64,000 bases of DNA. Origin: Aptenodytes patagonicus (lineage: Eukaryota > Chordata > Aves > Sphenisciformes > Spheniscidae). The position numbers and the translations under genes were made by a program. Of the stretch, positions 39,201 through 48,000 are shown piece after piece; within the stretch, counting starts at the first letter, position 1, and each line of letters opens with the position of its first letter. The notes below the pieces were generated by a model. It was given only the letters and a program-made list of their open reading frames with translations. It was not told where the DNA came from and searched no databases. Location of the stretch: the NCBI RefSeq assembly GCF_965638725.1, contig NC_134960.1, positions 23,281,871 to 23,345,870 of the forward strand, read 5' to 3'.

Positions 39201-42200
39201 TTATTTTAGTGGTCAGTCGTCTCACTGGGTCACTCTCAATATAGCTAAAACTAACTATTCCCCCTCCCCCCCGCCAAAGCAGCACATACCTTAAAGCAAA
39301 ACAAATCCTGTAGCTTATATTGGGAGGATTATATATGAATACATTCCAGGACCAGCAGTTTATAGTTCACGTGTCATTTTACTACTGCACTCAGAGAGGT
39401 GGATATGCACCAGGAGCTGTTTGGGAAGGAGACATGGGTTGAAGCATGCTGGCAGCATCTCTGGTGGGCAGCAGAACCTGTGCAAACTCAGCCTCACAGC
39501 GCTGGGGCACAGGCAGATTGTGCAGGATTAGCAGCACTGGAAGCAGTCCAAACTGAGTCCTATGTAGGCCACAACAAGGGTAACTTTTACTCAGATGAAC
39601 ATTTGTAAGCCATAAACCTATTTACTTTAAGGAGCTAAAGGAAGAGGACAAAAAGTGCCACGCTGTTTGCTTCCTCAACCCTCTCCACGGACTGGCCCAA
39701 CACGTCCATCCTGCCCTGCTGAGGGGCAATGGGGTTTGTTCTGCACTTCAGGCCATGTTTACATTGAGGTTTCTTTTTTTTTTTTTAATCTGTCAATAGC
39801 TACAGCATATTACGTTACCTCAAGCCAAGATAGTAACACAGCTTGCAAACAGCAGTTTCTGCATTGCCAGACACTTAACTAGATGGTAGATTTATACCAT
39901 TGTTCATGCTTGGTTCTTTAAAAAAAGAAAGCAGGAATATACCTCTAAGTGTGTATTAAATATAGCACAACCCAAAATAATAAAATAGTACTGTGGTCTG
40001 CTTTTAAAGAACATCAATTCTTTATGAAGGCCCAATCGACATAAATGGAATTTAAAAAAAAAAAAGATAAAGCAAATGTCTGCTCTCTATCATACAGGAA
40101 TTAATAACATTTGAGATTCAAACCATCTGGGGAAAACAGTGCAAACATGACTGCATTTCATGGAGGTGAAGTCTCCCTGAGTAGTTTTTCTTCGCTATAT
40201 CCCTGGTTTAGTAGTTTTATCTTCTAATTTTGCTTTAATGTAATTTTTTAGTATGTAGCAATGACGACCTGTAGCTTATTTAAGCAAAGGAAACTCAAAT
40301 GACTACAGCATGCCTACTAGCAGATGCACTTCAAATAGATTTTTTGCAGTCTAGGTTGTACCATATTTGAAAGTTGCAAGCAGCAGAAAACAGAAACAAT
40401 TTTTCTGATAATGGGAAGTCAAGGTCCATTTCTAAAGTCTCCTGTATTTTTAAGGATTCCCCACAAATTCCTAAGGAAGGACATTTAAAAAAAGAAAAAA
40501 AACAACAAAAAACCCACAATATCAAATGAATGCGCATCTAGGAAAACACAAACAAGCAAACATTGGTGTGAACACCCTGGTCAACCAATCCTAAAGAAAT
40601 TTCTATTTTAAAAAAGTTTTTTCTATTGGTAAATCTTCTGTGATCAGAAAGGTGAACTTTGCAGTAGTAAAGTGACATGGAGATACTGCTATACTCTGAC
40701 AGGCAAACTTACGTTTACCCTTCTCAGCAGCAGCCCTTCACTAAGAACCTATACAGGAAAACTAGCAAAATCAGGATACATCTCTCTTGAAAAGCAAATC
40801 CATCCACAGTTGCAAGAAAGAAAAAAAAAAAAACGCTTTGTGCCTTGCCCAGGAAGAAACCTTTGAAATGCTAAGTGAGGAGGAAGACCCAAGGATCGGC
40901 TTGTGGTTGCTAAACAGCATAGCCTTGGCTTCTGCACATCGCAAATCCTGCTACAACAAAGCATCAAAGAAAGCAATACAGCAAACATCACAGAAGTGGA
41001 TGTAAAGATAACCGAGTCAAAAGAATTCAAGCATAACGCTAATACAGAGATATTTCTGGATGCTAGAGTTAAATTAGCTAGCACTAAAACAATCACACTG
41101 TTGTTTCCTAACCAGTAAGAACAAACTTTTTAGAATTGGCATTCGTGGACCGAAAAAGCTGGATGTTGTTTTGGAAAATCGTTTCTTCTCAGAAAGCCTG
41201 ATTCTTTTTTATTATTTTTTTTTAACTGACTGAAACATTCTGTTAATTCAGCAAATAGTTTTGGAGAAAACAAAAATAAAAATTCAAGACAGCAGTTGTA
41301 GCATTCCTCAGTTCAGCACTTTGGATTTTGCGTCTCTGTATTAAACTTGTGTAAAATAGCAATCTCATCCCACAGCATTAGTTTCTTCATATTTCACTTC
41401 AGTGTTTTAATGTAGGGGCTGTAAATTAAACCCTCCTTCTTTCAGGCTTTGAACAGACAGCTAGGTCAGAGGATGCTCAGACCTAGATTTCTCGTTTGTA
41501 TTAAGGCTGTTCCACATAAAATTTATATATTATGTTGACATACACATATCAGACCAGAGACCGACTCTGGGCATCTCCACCCGACAGCTGTGGGCCCTGA
41601 GTGCTGGGTACCTTGTCACACCCTGCCCCGCTGGGTAGATGTCCACTGACACCACACCTGGAAGGGCATCCCCAAGCAAGACAGGGATACGACAGGGACT
41701 CTCCCAGTACTACTCCGGTACAGTGATTTGGCCGTTCTCCTCTGCCACAGGAAAGCCAAATTTAAGTGCCCCCACTAAACCAGAGAAACAGCCCCATATT
41801 CTGCAGGAAGTGCTCTAGCACTCAGTATTTCCCCAGGGACTCTAACCCTTGATTCCAACATTTCCTTTCGGAAATGTGGGAAAAGACTCAAAATACAATA
41901 CTTTAAATCCACTAAATATTAAAATAAATGGAAGTTCCTTGCCATTTCAGAATATCAGAGTGACATTTTAGGTGCTTGGAGAACTTCAGAAATAAGACAG
42001 TCACGTTCCATGATTTTTTTGCAAAGTCATTTGGCACAGCAAGCCACAAAAGCAGGAGCAGTTCAAGCTCTCCAAAACATTTAATACTTGTCTAGCATGT
42101 ATCCAAAGAGAACTCTGTACCACTGAAGCAACAAATGGATTGCATTTGCAAGAGACCCCAGATTTCCTCTTTCTGGGAGTAGGGACAAAATGAAGGTGCC

Positions 42201-45200
42201 TTACTAAGGCCCTTGCTCCCCACAACAGTCTGACCTCCAAACTGTTGCCCCGCAAGTGCAAGACTTCTTGAAGGCTCTGGCATTTATTTATATGACAGCA
42301 CATTGCCTCTGGATCACAGCAGATCAAACTGTCTCTTCTAGCAACAACAGCAGTCTGAATGAGTAGTTTGTCTCTGTTCTGACCCTTATCTTCTCAGTTT
42401 AGATCTCATCTCCTTTACATTTACTCAGGTAGCTCCTTCCTCTGTGTTGTCTAGATAACAGGCAGGGAAAAAGTTAGGGATAAAGACAAACAGAAAAGAT
42501 TTGTTTGAATGTCATACTTCTAGTCCCAACAGAAAAATGTTCCTAAAGAGTTAAATGTCTCCAGGCAAGGGAGACAAGCAAGTAAAAGCTGTATCTTCTA
42601 TCACAGTACACATGGAGTAGGTGGGGGAACTATAACCAACAGGTTTATTTCAGTAGGGCTAAGTAAAACACCTTTTTTTTTTTTTAAATTAGCTATTATC
42701 TTTATTGTAAGACCCTTTTTTCTGCTACTTATACATTTGACAAACACTGACTTATCAGATGGGTCCATTCTACACCAGTTCTCTGCCTAAAGCTGATTTT
42801 TTAAAGAAATGCAGCAGTTTCCTAGAACTGGGCAGATGTACGTCTTGCATGCAAGCCACAGAAATCTTTTCTTCTCTGAAGTTTCAGTACTGCATGGAAA
42901 AATTACATAGAGCAGCAGGGCAGGAGAGCTATAACTGGACCAAGATATCCAGGAGATTACAAATGAGCAGCCCAGGGCAGCAGGAATAAGATCAAGAACT
43001 AAGTGGGGGAAGGACCGGGGGGGGGGGGGGGGGGGGGGGGGGAAGCATGTATGAGAAATCAGAAGATGTCAAGTTGGAAAAGGAGCCTCTGCCCAAGAGA
43101 ACAAGCTCCCTTTCTGATCTGGAACAGAATCCAGGCATCCAGACTCCTAGTATCCCCCTATTGTCAGCAGTTAACCACGAAGCCCACTGACCAGCTGTGC
43201 TCCTCTCACACTCCTAATCAGCCAGGAAGAGGATGACAACCAACTGCTGCCCCTTACTTCACTGCTCAAGTCAAAGGCACCTGTACAGACTACTACTGCA
43301 TTACCCCTGCGTACACCAGTTTGATTTTTGCTTTCTGTGACAGCTCTCTAAAAAGATCTTGCAAACTTTTATAGGCCCACTCACACATAACACTGTGAAG
43401 AATATTGTTCAGGCTGCAACAAAAGTGAGTAGTTCAAAATAGAGAAAAACCTGAAATAAAAAACAACTGGGTGATGGAAAACCTTATGGCTTATGCACAT
43501 GTGTCACGCCACGTAGCCTTTGATTCCTCACGCACCATCTCCCAACACTCCTGTCTTGTTCAACATACAGCATAAACAGTGGTCAAGTAGCGAGCAACTG
43601 GACACAAATTTTGTTTTCTTTGCAGTTCAGTGCCTGATTGTACTTACTAGACACACCAGACTTATTGTGGAAAATAAAATCTTCCCTTTTTCAATAGCTA
43701 GAGGAACTTCAAGTTTATAAACTACATATATTGACCAGAGGCTGATAGCAACATGCTTGTCTCTGGGATTCATTTAAGTATTGCAGCACCTGTCAGCTCC
43801 TCAGCAGCTGGGCTTCAGCGCTGAACTCTGCACAAAGCATTACCCAAGGAGATGGGCGATAGAGAAGCCACTCGGATTTCACAGACCAGCCTATAGTTAG
43901 CAACTGAACCATAAAGATTAAGCCTTGCGTGTCCTTCAGTTCTTTGTGAGTTTTTTGAAATGTGAGCGGGAAGCACAGTACGGCTACCATATTCTGCGGT
44001 GATCTGTGCTGGTAGAATCAAACACCAATCTCATACACAAAAAGTAAAAATGCAGCTACCGCAGCTGTATCGAGCAATGTGCAGTAGTGATTGCTGTCTT
44101 CAGGGGTTCAGGAAAGAGCTTAAAATGATTTATGATGTCTCATTTTCAAAAAAACCCAAGAATCACAGTAAAAGCAGGAATGCATTTAAATCCCAGGAGC
44201 GATCAAGAACATTTAATCCTCCCTCGGGTTTCACTTGTGTATGGTTCAGCCACCAAATATCTGAACCACTCTTGGGGAAAAAAAAGTCAAAATTATATTA
44301 TTACAGCTGTCCCCATAAAATACTATACACGCACAAAGTCATTTTATAGGGACAGCTGTAATAATATACTGTACTTGCAGAAAACCTTGAACATGAAGTT
44401 GTGCTACAGTGTTTGCTTGATTTTTACTTTCTTATATTTTATTTTTGTAAGTGTTCTTCCATTTGTTGTACAAGTAAACTGATGATAAAGCAATATCAAA
44501 CCAAAACTGACTATCTATTTTGGCATGGCATGAAAAACTGCAGTGCTCTCCTCACTGTGTCTAGCACAAGTGCCAGGCATTTTTCTTCTGTAAATAAGGA
44601 TCTTGTCCAGGTTATGGGTTAAAAGAATGTAAAGGGAAAGGCCTGAAATATTCAGACAGAATTCTGAAGCTTAAACTTTCAGCATAGTTCTCAAAGCAAT
44701 ATGATGATATCAGTTCACAAATAGCTTAAGCAGAAGTCCAGCACAGTGGTAGTTGTCTCAGGCTACGTAACAGGCCTTTCAAAAGAGTATGAAGTAACAG
44801 AATTGAAATGTATTTGGCAAGATGCCACCACTCAGATGATATCCCAGCCTCATGGATATGTACAGTACACAGCAACTCATCATCTCATACTATGTGGCAC
44901 TGACATTCCTTGTGTCAAACCAAAAATAGCTATAGCAAAAGTAAATTGAGCCCCACATGTGGAGGCCAGTAAGGCCTCCGCATGTTATACACACTACAAT
45001 GTTAAAAAAAAAAAAAGACCAAGCTGAAGAGCGACAGATGGACTTTCACATTCGCCAGTGGTGCAGGGAAAGCCTCTCAGAAAGGAAGGAGGCTCAAGAT
45101 AGGGGTTCAGAGAACAAAAACCGCACAACTGCTTTCCAAGTAGTGCAGAAGCAAGTACTGAACTAGGCAGACTTCTTTCCAGGATGCAGCACATCACCAC

Positions 45201-47304
45201 AGTCTCTTCTTCTTTTTTTTTTTTTAAATATTGTAGTGCGTATAACATGCGGAGCAGGATTACTTTATGATAAAGACCAATACACTCACATTTTTAAGGT
45301 ATCTTGAGGGAATTCTCCATATAGGAGAAGTATTCTGTACTTCCGGATTTCAAAAAAAAGCTTTAAAAATTTGTTGACTCCAGAATTATCTTCTACTCTT
45401 CGTCTGTCTGCTCTGTCACAAAACCAAACAGGAAAAACCCTTAGAGTCATCTCATGAGTACTCCAAACAGGAGTGTTTGCTACGCCTACAGCCTGCCCAG
45501 GTAAAATCAGTCGCCTCTTGCAAGGGACCAAAATCTACCTCCCTTCAAGGTACCAGTCACTAGCATCCCCACACAAACCCAACATTTAAGTCACCTACAT
45601 GAAAAAGTTTATATACTGGGAGCCAAGAAGGGGACTGTCATGCTGAACACCTCCATTAGCCTGGGTAGAAATTCATGTGAAAACTCGCAGCAAAGGGCAA
45701 ACTACACGCCATTCCTGGCTTCCCAGTCCTGCCACCTCCCTACAACTCGATCTGGAGATTGCATGGTCTGACGGATCAGGGCACTTGTAGTCTGACCTGG
45801 CTCACCGCTCGGCCCTGTGATCATCCACTTCAACACGAAGAAGGTGGGGTAAACACAGGGTGGGGAAGAGGTCGATACAATCACCCCTTTTGGCAGCAGT
45901 CAGAGCAGATCCAGTGTTTCGCAAAACCACATCCCGAGCTCAGCAGAGTCATCACTGTTACCCAACTCACAAGAGACACAAGAGAAAAATCATAGTACTC
46001 TCAAATCAGAAACACAGAAATCTAGTGTAATATTTATCAAGTAAGCACATGTTTCAGATTTGAAATCACTTTGTATGGTCTTCTATCAGAGGCTGCTGAG
46101 GTCAAACAGCAGTGCATTGTGGAAGTTAATCAAAACACGTTACTTCTGGTTTAAGGTGTTTCTTTTGACAGCCATCCAACACATGGAAGCACATCTTTAT
46201 GAGTGCACTGGGACAACCCATATGAGCTTTATGCTCACTTCCAAGGGTTTAAAAAATCCAGGCAACACCTGTTGGATCCATTCCCTGGCATGATACTGCA
46301 AAGGGCATAACTGTAGAACATTTGTGTAAGCAAAGCCCTGAGCACGTGAACTGTGCAGAGGGGTTTTTCAAGGAGTCTGATGTAAACTGCATTGGAAATG
46401 ACTGAAGCTGGACAGATTTGTGAGAGCCTCCTCACCAATGCTGTTTGTCATTAGAATGCTGCTCTGCTAGTCTAGATTACAAACTTCCCAGAGGTGCCAG
46501 ATGAGACCATCACAGCCAGGAGCAGAGTCAGCAAGCAGAACCACACAAAGCCAATAACATTCATAACAGTCCTCCAAGGCAGCCAGTAGCTAACCCCAAG
46601 AGATAAAACCCAGTAAGACTCGCTGCATTCCCAGTCAGATTGCTGGCAGTAAAAATGAAAGACGTTGAGAAAAATGAAACAGATGAACATACTGAGAGAA
46701 AGCTGGCCATGTTCCTTGTAAAGGGAAGAGCCTCCTGCCCAGGGCAGCAGTCTAGAGGCCTATTACAGATGAAGGCTGGGGGGTCTCCCCGTGCACAGGG
46801 CCGCAATCACTACCCTGCTCCGCTACAGACGCCAGGTACGCCCAAGCAGGGAGCCAGCCAGCCGCTCTCGGCACAGCAAGGAAGCCCCCGCCATCCGCCA
46901 CAGGCCGGGCAGGTACTCACATCCTCCCCACACCCTCGTACATGCGGGTCTCGTCCACCAGCATCATGACCTCCGTGTCGGTGAGGTGGGCGTGCTTCTT
47001 CGTCTTGCTCAGCTGCTCGATCTGGATGTCGGCCAGCTTCACCTTCTGCTGCGTGTCTATCACCTTGGCCTGCAGTTCGGTGAAGGCCTGGGGGGGGGAG
47101 AGCAGCGGCGATGAGGGGCGGCCCTGACAGGCCGCGGCCCGCCGGCCCCGCACTGCCGAGGCCGGGCGGCGGGGGCCGAACCGGCCCCGGGCTGCAGGGG
47201 AGGAGGGGACCGGGCAGGCGCCGCCCGGGACACGGGGAGCGACACGCTGCCCGCCGCGGAGGGGCTTGTACCTTCTTCAGCTCCAGGTCCACGGGCGCCG
47301 CCAT
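15141..47304 (-). CDS. PFDN1: Prefoldin subunit 1 (complete, 4 coding exons)
   Basis: This encodes a beta-type subunit of the hexameric cytosolic prefoldin chaperone, which captures nascent actin and tubulin and hands them to the CCT/TRiC chaperonin. Coding exons are 47304-47272, 47087-46921, 32950-32866 and 15224-15141, all with GT-AG junctions. They join in frame to exactly 122 residues, the length I know for the human protein. Exon 1 gives MAAPVDLELKK; exon 2 the first helix and hairpin, starting AFTELQAKVIDTQQKVK and including KKHAHLTDTE; Met67 is split AT|G across exons 2 and 3; exon 3 gives FILQS through IAEEKIKELE; exon 4 gives QKKSYLERSVKEAEDN to RRAQ. Two long amphipathic helices joined by a beta-hairpin are expected. 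The start ATG has A at -3 and G at +4. The gene lies in tandem with HBEGF and converges with CYSTM1. The last acceptor is of the NAGNAG type. Confidence 0.97.
19221..19785 (+). mobile_element. Solo LTR of an avian endogenous retrovirus
   Basis: A 565-base element begins TGTCCTGGTTTCGGCTGGG and ends GGTTAAACCACAACA, the TG...CA ends of a retroviral LTR. Inside are a run of ATT triplets, an ATTAAA poly(A) signal (19650-19655) and a C/G-rich 3' part. No internal retroviral sequence adjoins either end, so it is a solo LTR left by recombination. The flanks ggccag and ggcggg match at only 4 of 6 positions, so any target-site duplication has decayed. I recognise the sequence as a widespread neoavian LTR type but cannot name the exact family. 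It lies antisense to PFDN1 in intron 3. Confidence 0.85.
26685..26714 (+). repeat. Poly(A) tract A16-G-A13
   Basis: This is an interrupted adenine homopolymer inside PFDN1 intron 3. On the PFDN1 sense strand it is a long T tract. It could be the tail of a decayed retroposon, but no recognisable body precedes it. Confidence 0.8.
27492..27519 (+). repeat. G-quadruplex-type GGGGT tract
   Basis: The plus strand carries five runs of at least four G, the first four separated by single T bases and the last by AGAA. This meets the usual G-quadruplex pattern with short loops. It lies on the template strand of PFDN1 intron 3. Confidence 0.7.
32866..32950 (-). CDS. PFDN1: PFDN1 coding exon 3
   Basis: The exon has 85 bases: the third base of the split Met67 codon, then 28 codons from FILQSKGVI to KIKELE. 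The acceptor is cttgtag and the donor GAG|gtaag. It encodes the beginning of the second prefoldin helix. Confidence 0.96.
33408..33806 (+). mobile_element. CR1 LINE 3' fragment
   Basis: This is a 5'-truncated copy of the avian chicken-repeat-1 retrotransposon. It keeps the end of ORF2, with DRTRDNSFKLNEGRF and RRWNRLPR readable at 33528-33650, then the conserved tail with gggggttggactggctgat and tcccttccaaccc, and ends in ttctgtgatttgatga, a degenerate form of the CR1 terminal 8-base repeat. It is antisense to PFDN1. Stops and divergence show it is inactive. Confidence 0.92.
39017..39034 (+). repeat. Poly(A) run A18
   Basis: An uninterrupted adenine run in PFDN1 intron 2; on the PFDN1 sense strand it is T18. 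Confidence 0.8.
43017..43042 (+). repeat. Poly(G) run G26
   Basis: Twenty-six consecutive G bases follow aggacc. Such a run is prone to length polymorphism and to sequencing or assembly error, so its true length is uncertain. It is C26 in the PFDN1 pre-mRNA. Confidence 0.8.
44294..44368. repeat. 75-bp near-perfect palindrome
   Basis: Arms 44294-44321 and 44341-44368 are reverse complements at 27 of 28 positions, around a 19-base loop (44322-44340). Each arm starts TATATTATTACAGCTGTCCC. On the minus (PFDN1 sense) strand the single mismatch becomes a G-U pair, so the transcript could fold into an unbroken 28-bp stem. Size and symmetry resemble short palindromic DNA-transposon remnants; I do not recognise the family. 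Confidence 0.85.
44953..44979. repeat. Adjacent palindrome and short hairpin
   Basis: CCACATGTGG (44953-44962) is a perfect 10-base palindrome containing an E-box. GGAGGCC-AGTAA-GGCCTCC (44961-44979) is a perfect 7-bp stem with a 5-base loop. They overlap and abut the left arm of the larger inverted repeat at 44976. Confidence 0.7.
44976..45254. repeat. Inverted repeat with A13/T13 inner ends
   Basis: The left arm 44976-45018 and right arm 45211-45254 are reverse complements. The outer 25 bases (from CTCCGCATGTTATAC) match at 24 positions, followed by a 3- or 4-base variable step and then 13 A on the left facing 13 T on the right. The 192-base spacer is unrelated sequence. It may be a non-autonomous DNA transposon with terminal inverted repeats or two copies inserted head to head. 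No clear target-site duplication is visible. Confidence 0.8.
46921..47087 (-). CDS. PFDN1: PFDN1 coding exon 2
   Basis: The exon has 167 bases encoding 55 residues from AFTELQAKV to YEGVGR plus the first two bases of Met67. The acceptor is a strong C-tract ending in cag and the donor is AT|gtgagt. It carries the N-terminal helix and the conserved KKHAHLTDTE region of prefoldin beta subunits. Confidence 0.97.
47088..47271 (-). other. PFDN1: PFDN1 intron 1 (184 bp)
   Basis: A short, very GC-rich intron from donor gtacaag (47271) to acceptor cccccag (ending 47088), contained in the CpG island. Confidence 0.9.
47272..47304 (-). CDS. PFDN1: PFDN1 coding exon 1
   Basis: The exon encodes MAAPVDLELKK and ends in AAG|gtacaag, phase 0. 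The start has a strong context (gccaagATGg). Confidence 0.97.
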
Positions 47305-47308
47305 CTTG
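47297..47308 (-). promoter_or_regulatory. PFDN1: YY1 motif over the PFDN1 start codon
   Basis: The sense strand reads CAAGATGGCGGC, a full match to the YY1 core AANATGGCGGC. The ATG in the motif is the translation start, a layout known from housekeeping genes in which YY1 binds just downstream of the start site. Confidence 0.6.
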
Positions 47309-47357
47309 GCTCCGCACGGCGCCTGCGCGGTGGGGGAGCGCCGGCACCGCGTCCTGC

Positions 47358-47369
47358 TGCGCATGCGCA
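47358..47369. promoter_or_regulatory. PFDN1: NRF1 palindrome
   Basis: TGCGCATGCGCA is the perfect palindromic NRF1 site, 54 bases upstream of the PFDN1 ATG. A second half-site-like gcgcctgcgcg lies near 47320. This fits a TATA-less housekeeping promoter. Confidence 0.65.
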
Positions 47370-48000
47370 GGCGCGGGGCGAGGGAGGGGCGCGGGGCCCC
47401 CTGGGCGGGGCGGGCCGGGCCGCGCCGCGCCGCGGGCTGCAGGGACCCTGAGGGGAGCGGGGAGGTGCCGCGGGGCCTCCTCGCCAGGCTGGGGACGCCA
47501 GGCTGGGCCGGGGGGTCCCCTCGCGGGGGCGGGGACGGGGACTCCTGGTCGGGATGTGGGGGGCGAGACCTCCCCGTCGGGCCGGTCCCGCGTGGGTGTC
47601 TCCGGCCCGGCCGCCTCGGCGGCGGGCGAGACGTGGCCCCTGTGAGGGGGCCAGGGGAGAGCCCAGCGGGCCTGGCCGTGCCCCGCGGGCCCGGGTGCAG
47701 CTTAGTCCCCTGGGCAGCCCTGAGGTGCCCCCGGAGCCCCCCGAGCCCGGCGGTACCCAGCCGTGGGGGGAGGCGCCCGCCCCGCTCTGCTGCCCGCTCC
47801 TCCCGATGGCTGCCACGGCCCGGCCGCCCCTGCCCGAGCTGGCGGAGCTCTGCCAGGGCTCGGGACCCCGGCAGCCGCCCCTGCCACCTCCCTGCCACCC
47901 GCCAGCACCGACACGGGGGCCCCCGGCCGGCCCCAGGGGAGGGTCCCAGAGTCACCAGTGGGGGAGCACCAGGGACAGACCAAAAAGCTGTAACGGCTGC

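Larger units (their letters stand above)
32951..46920 (-). other. PFDN1: PFDN1 intron 2 (14 kb)
   Basis: The intron is AT-rich, with donor gtgagt at 46920-46915 and acceptor ending at 32951. It holds a CR1 3' fragment (33408-33806), an A18 run (39017-39034), a G26 run (43017-43042), a near-perfect palindrome (44294-44368) and an inverted repeat with poly(A)/poly(T) inner ends (44976-45254). I see no other gene in it. Confidence 0.85.
47100..48000. promoter_or_regulatory. CpG island at the PFDN1 promoter
   Basis: Dense CG dinucleotides and very high GC content span exon 1, intron 1 and the upstream flank of PFDN1. This indicates an unmethylated housekeeping promoter. Limits were judged by eye. 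A 306-codon plus-strand frame (47111-48031) crossing it is a composition artefact. Confidence 0.75.

Noticed and set aside
46810-47955. 381-codon minus-strand frame
   Set aside because: It is an out-of-frame read-through of the GC-rich PFDN1 5' region and shares no frame with the real exons across its length.
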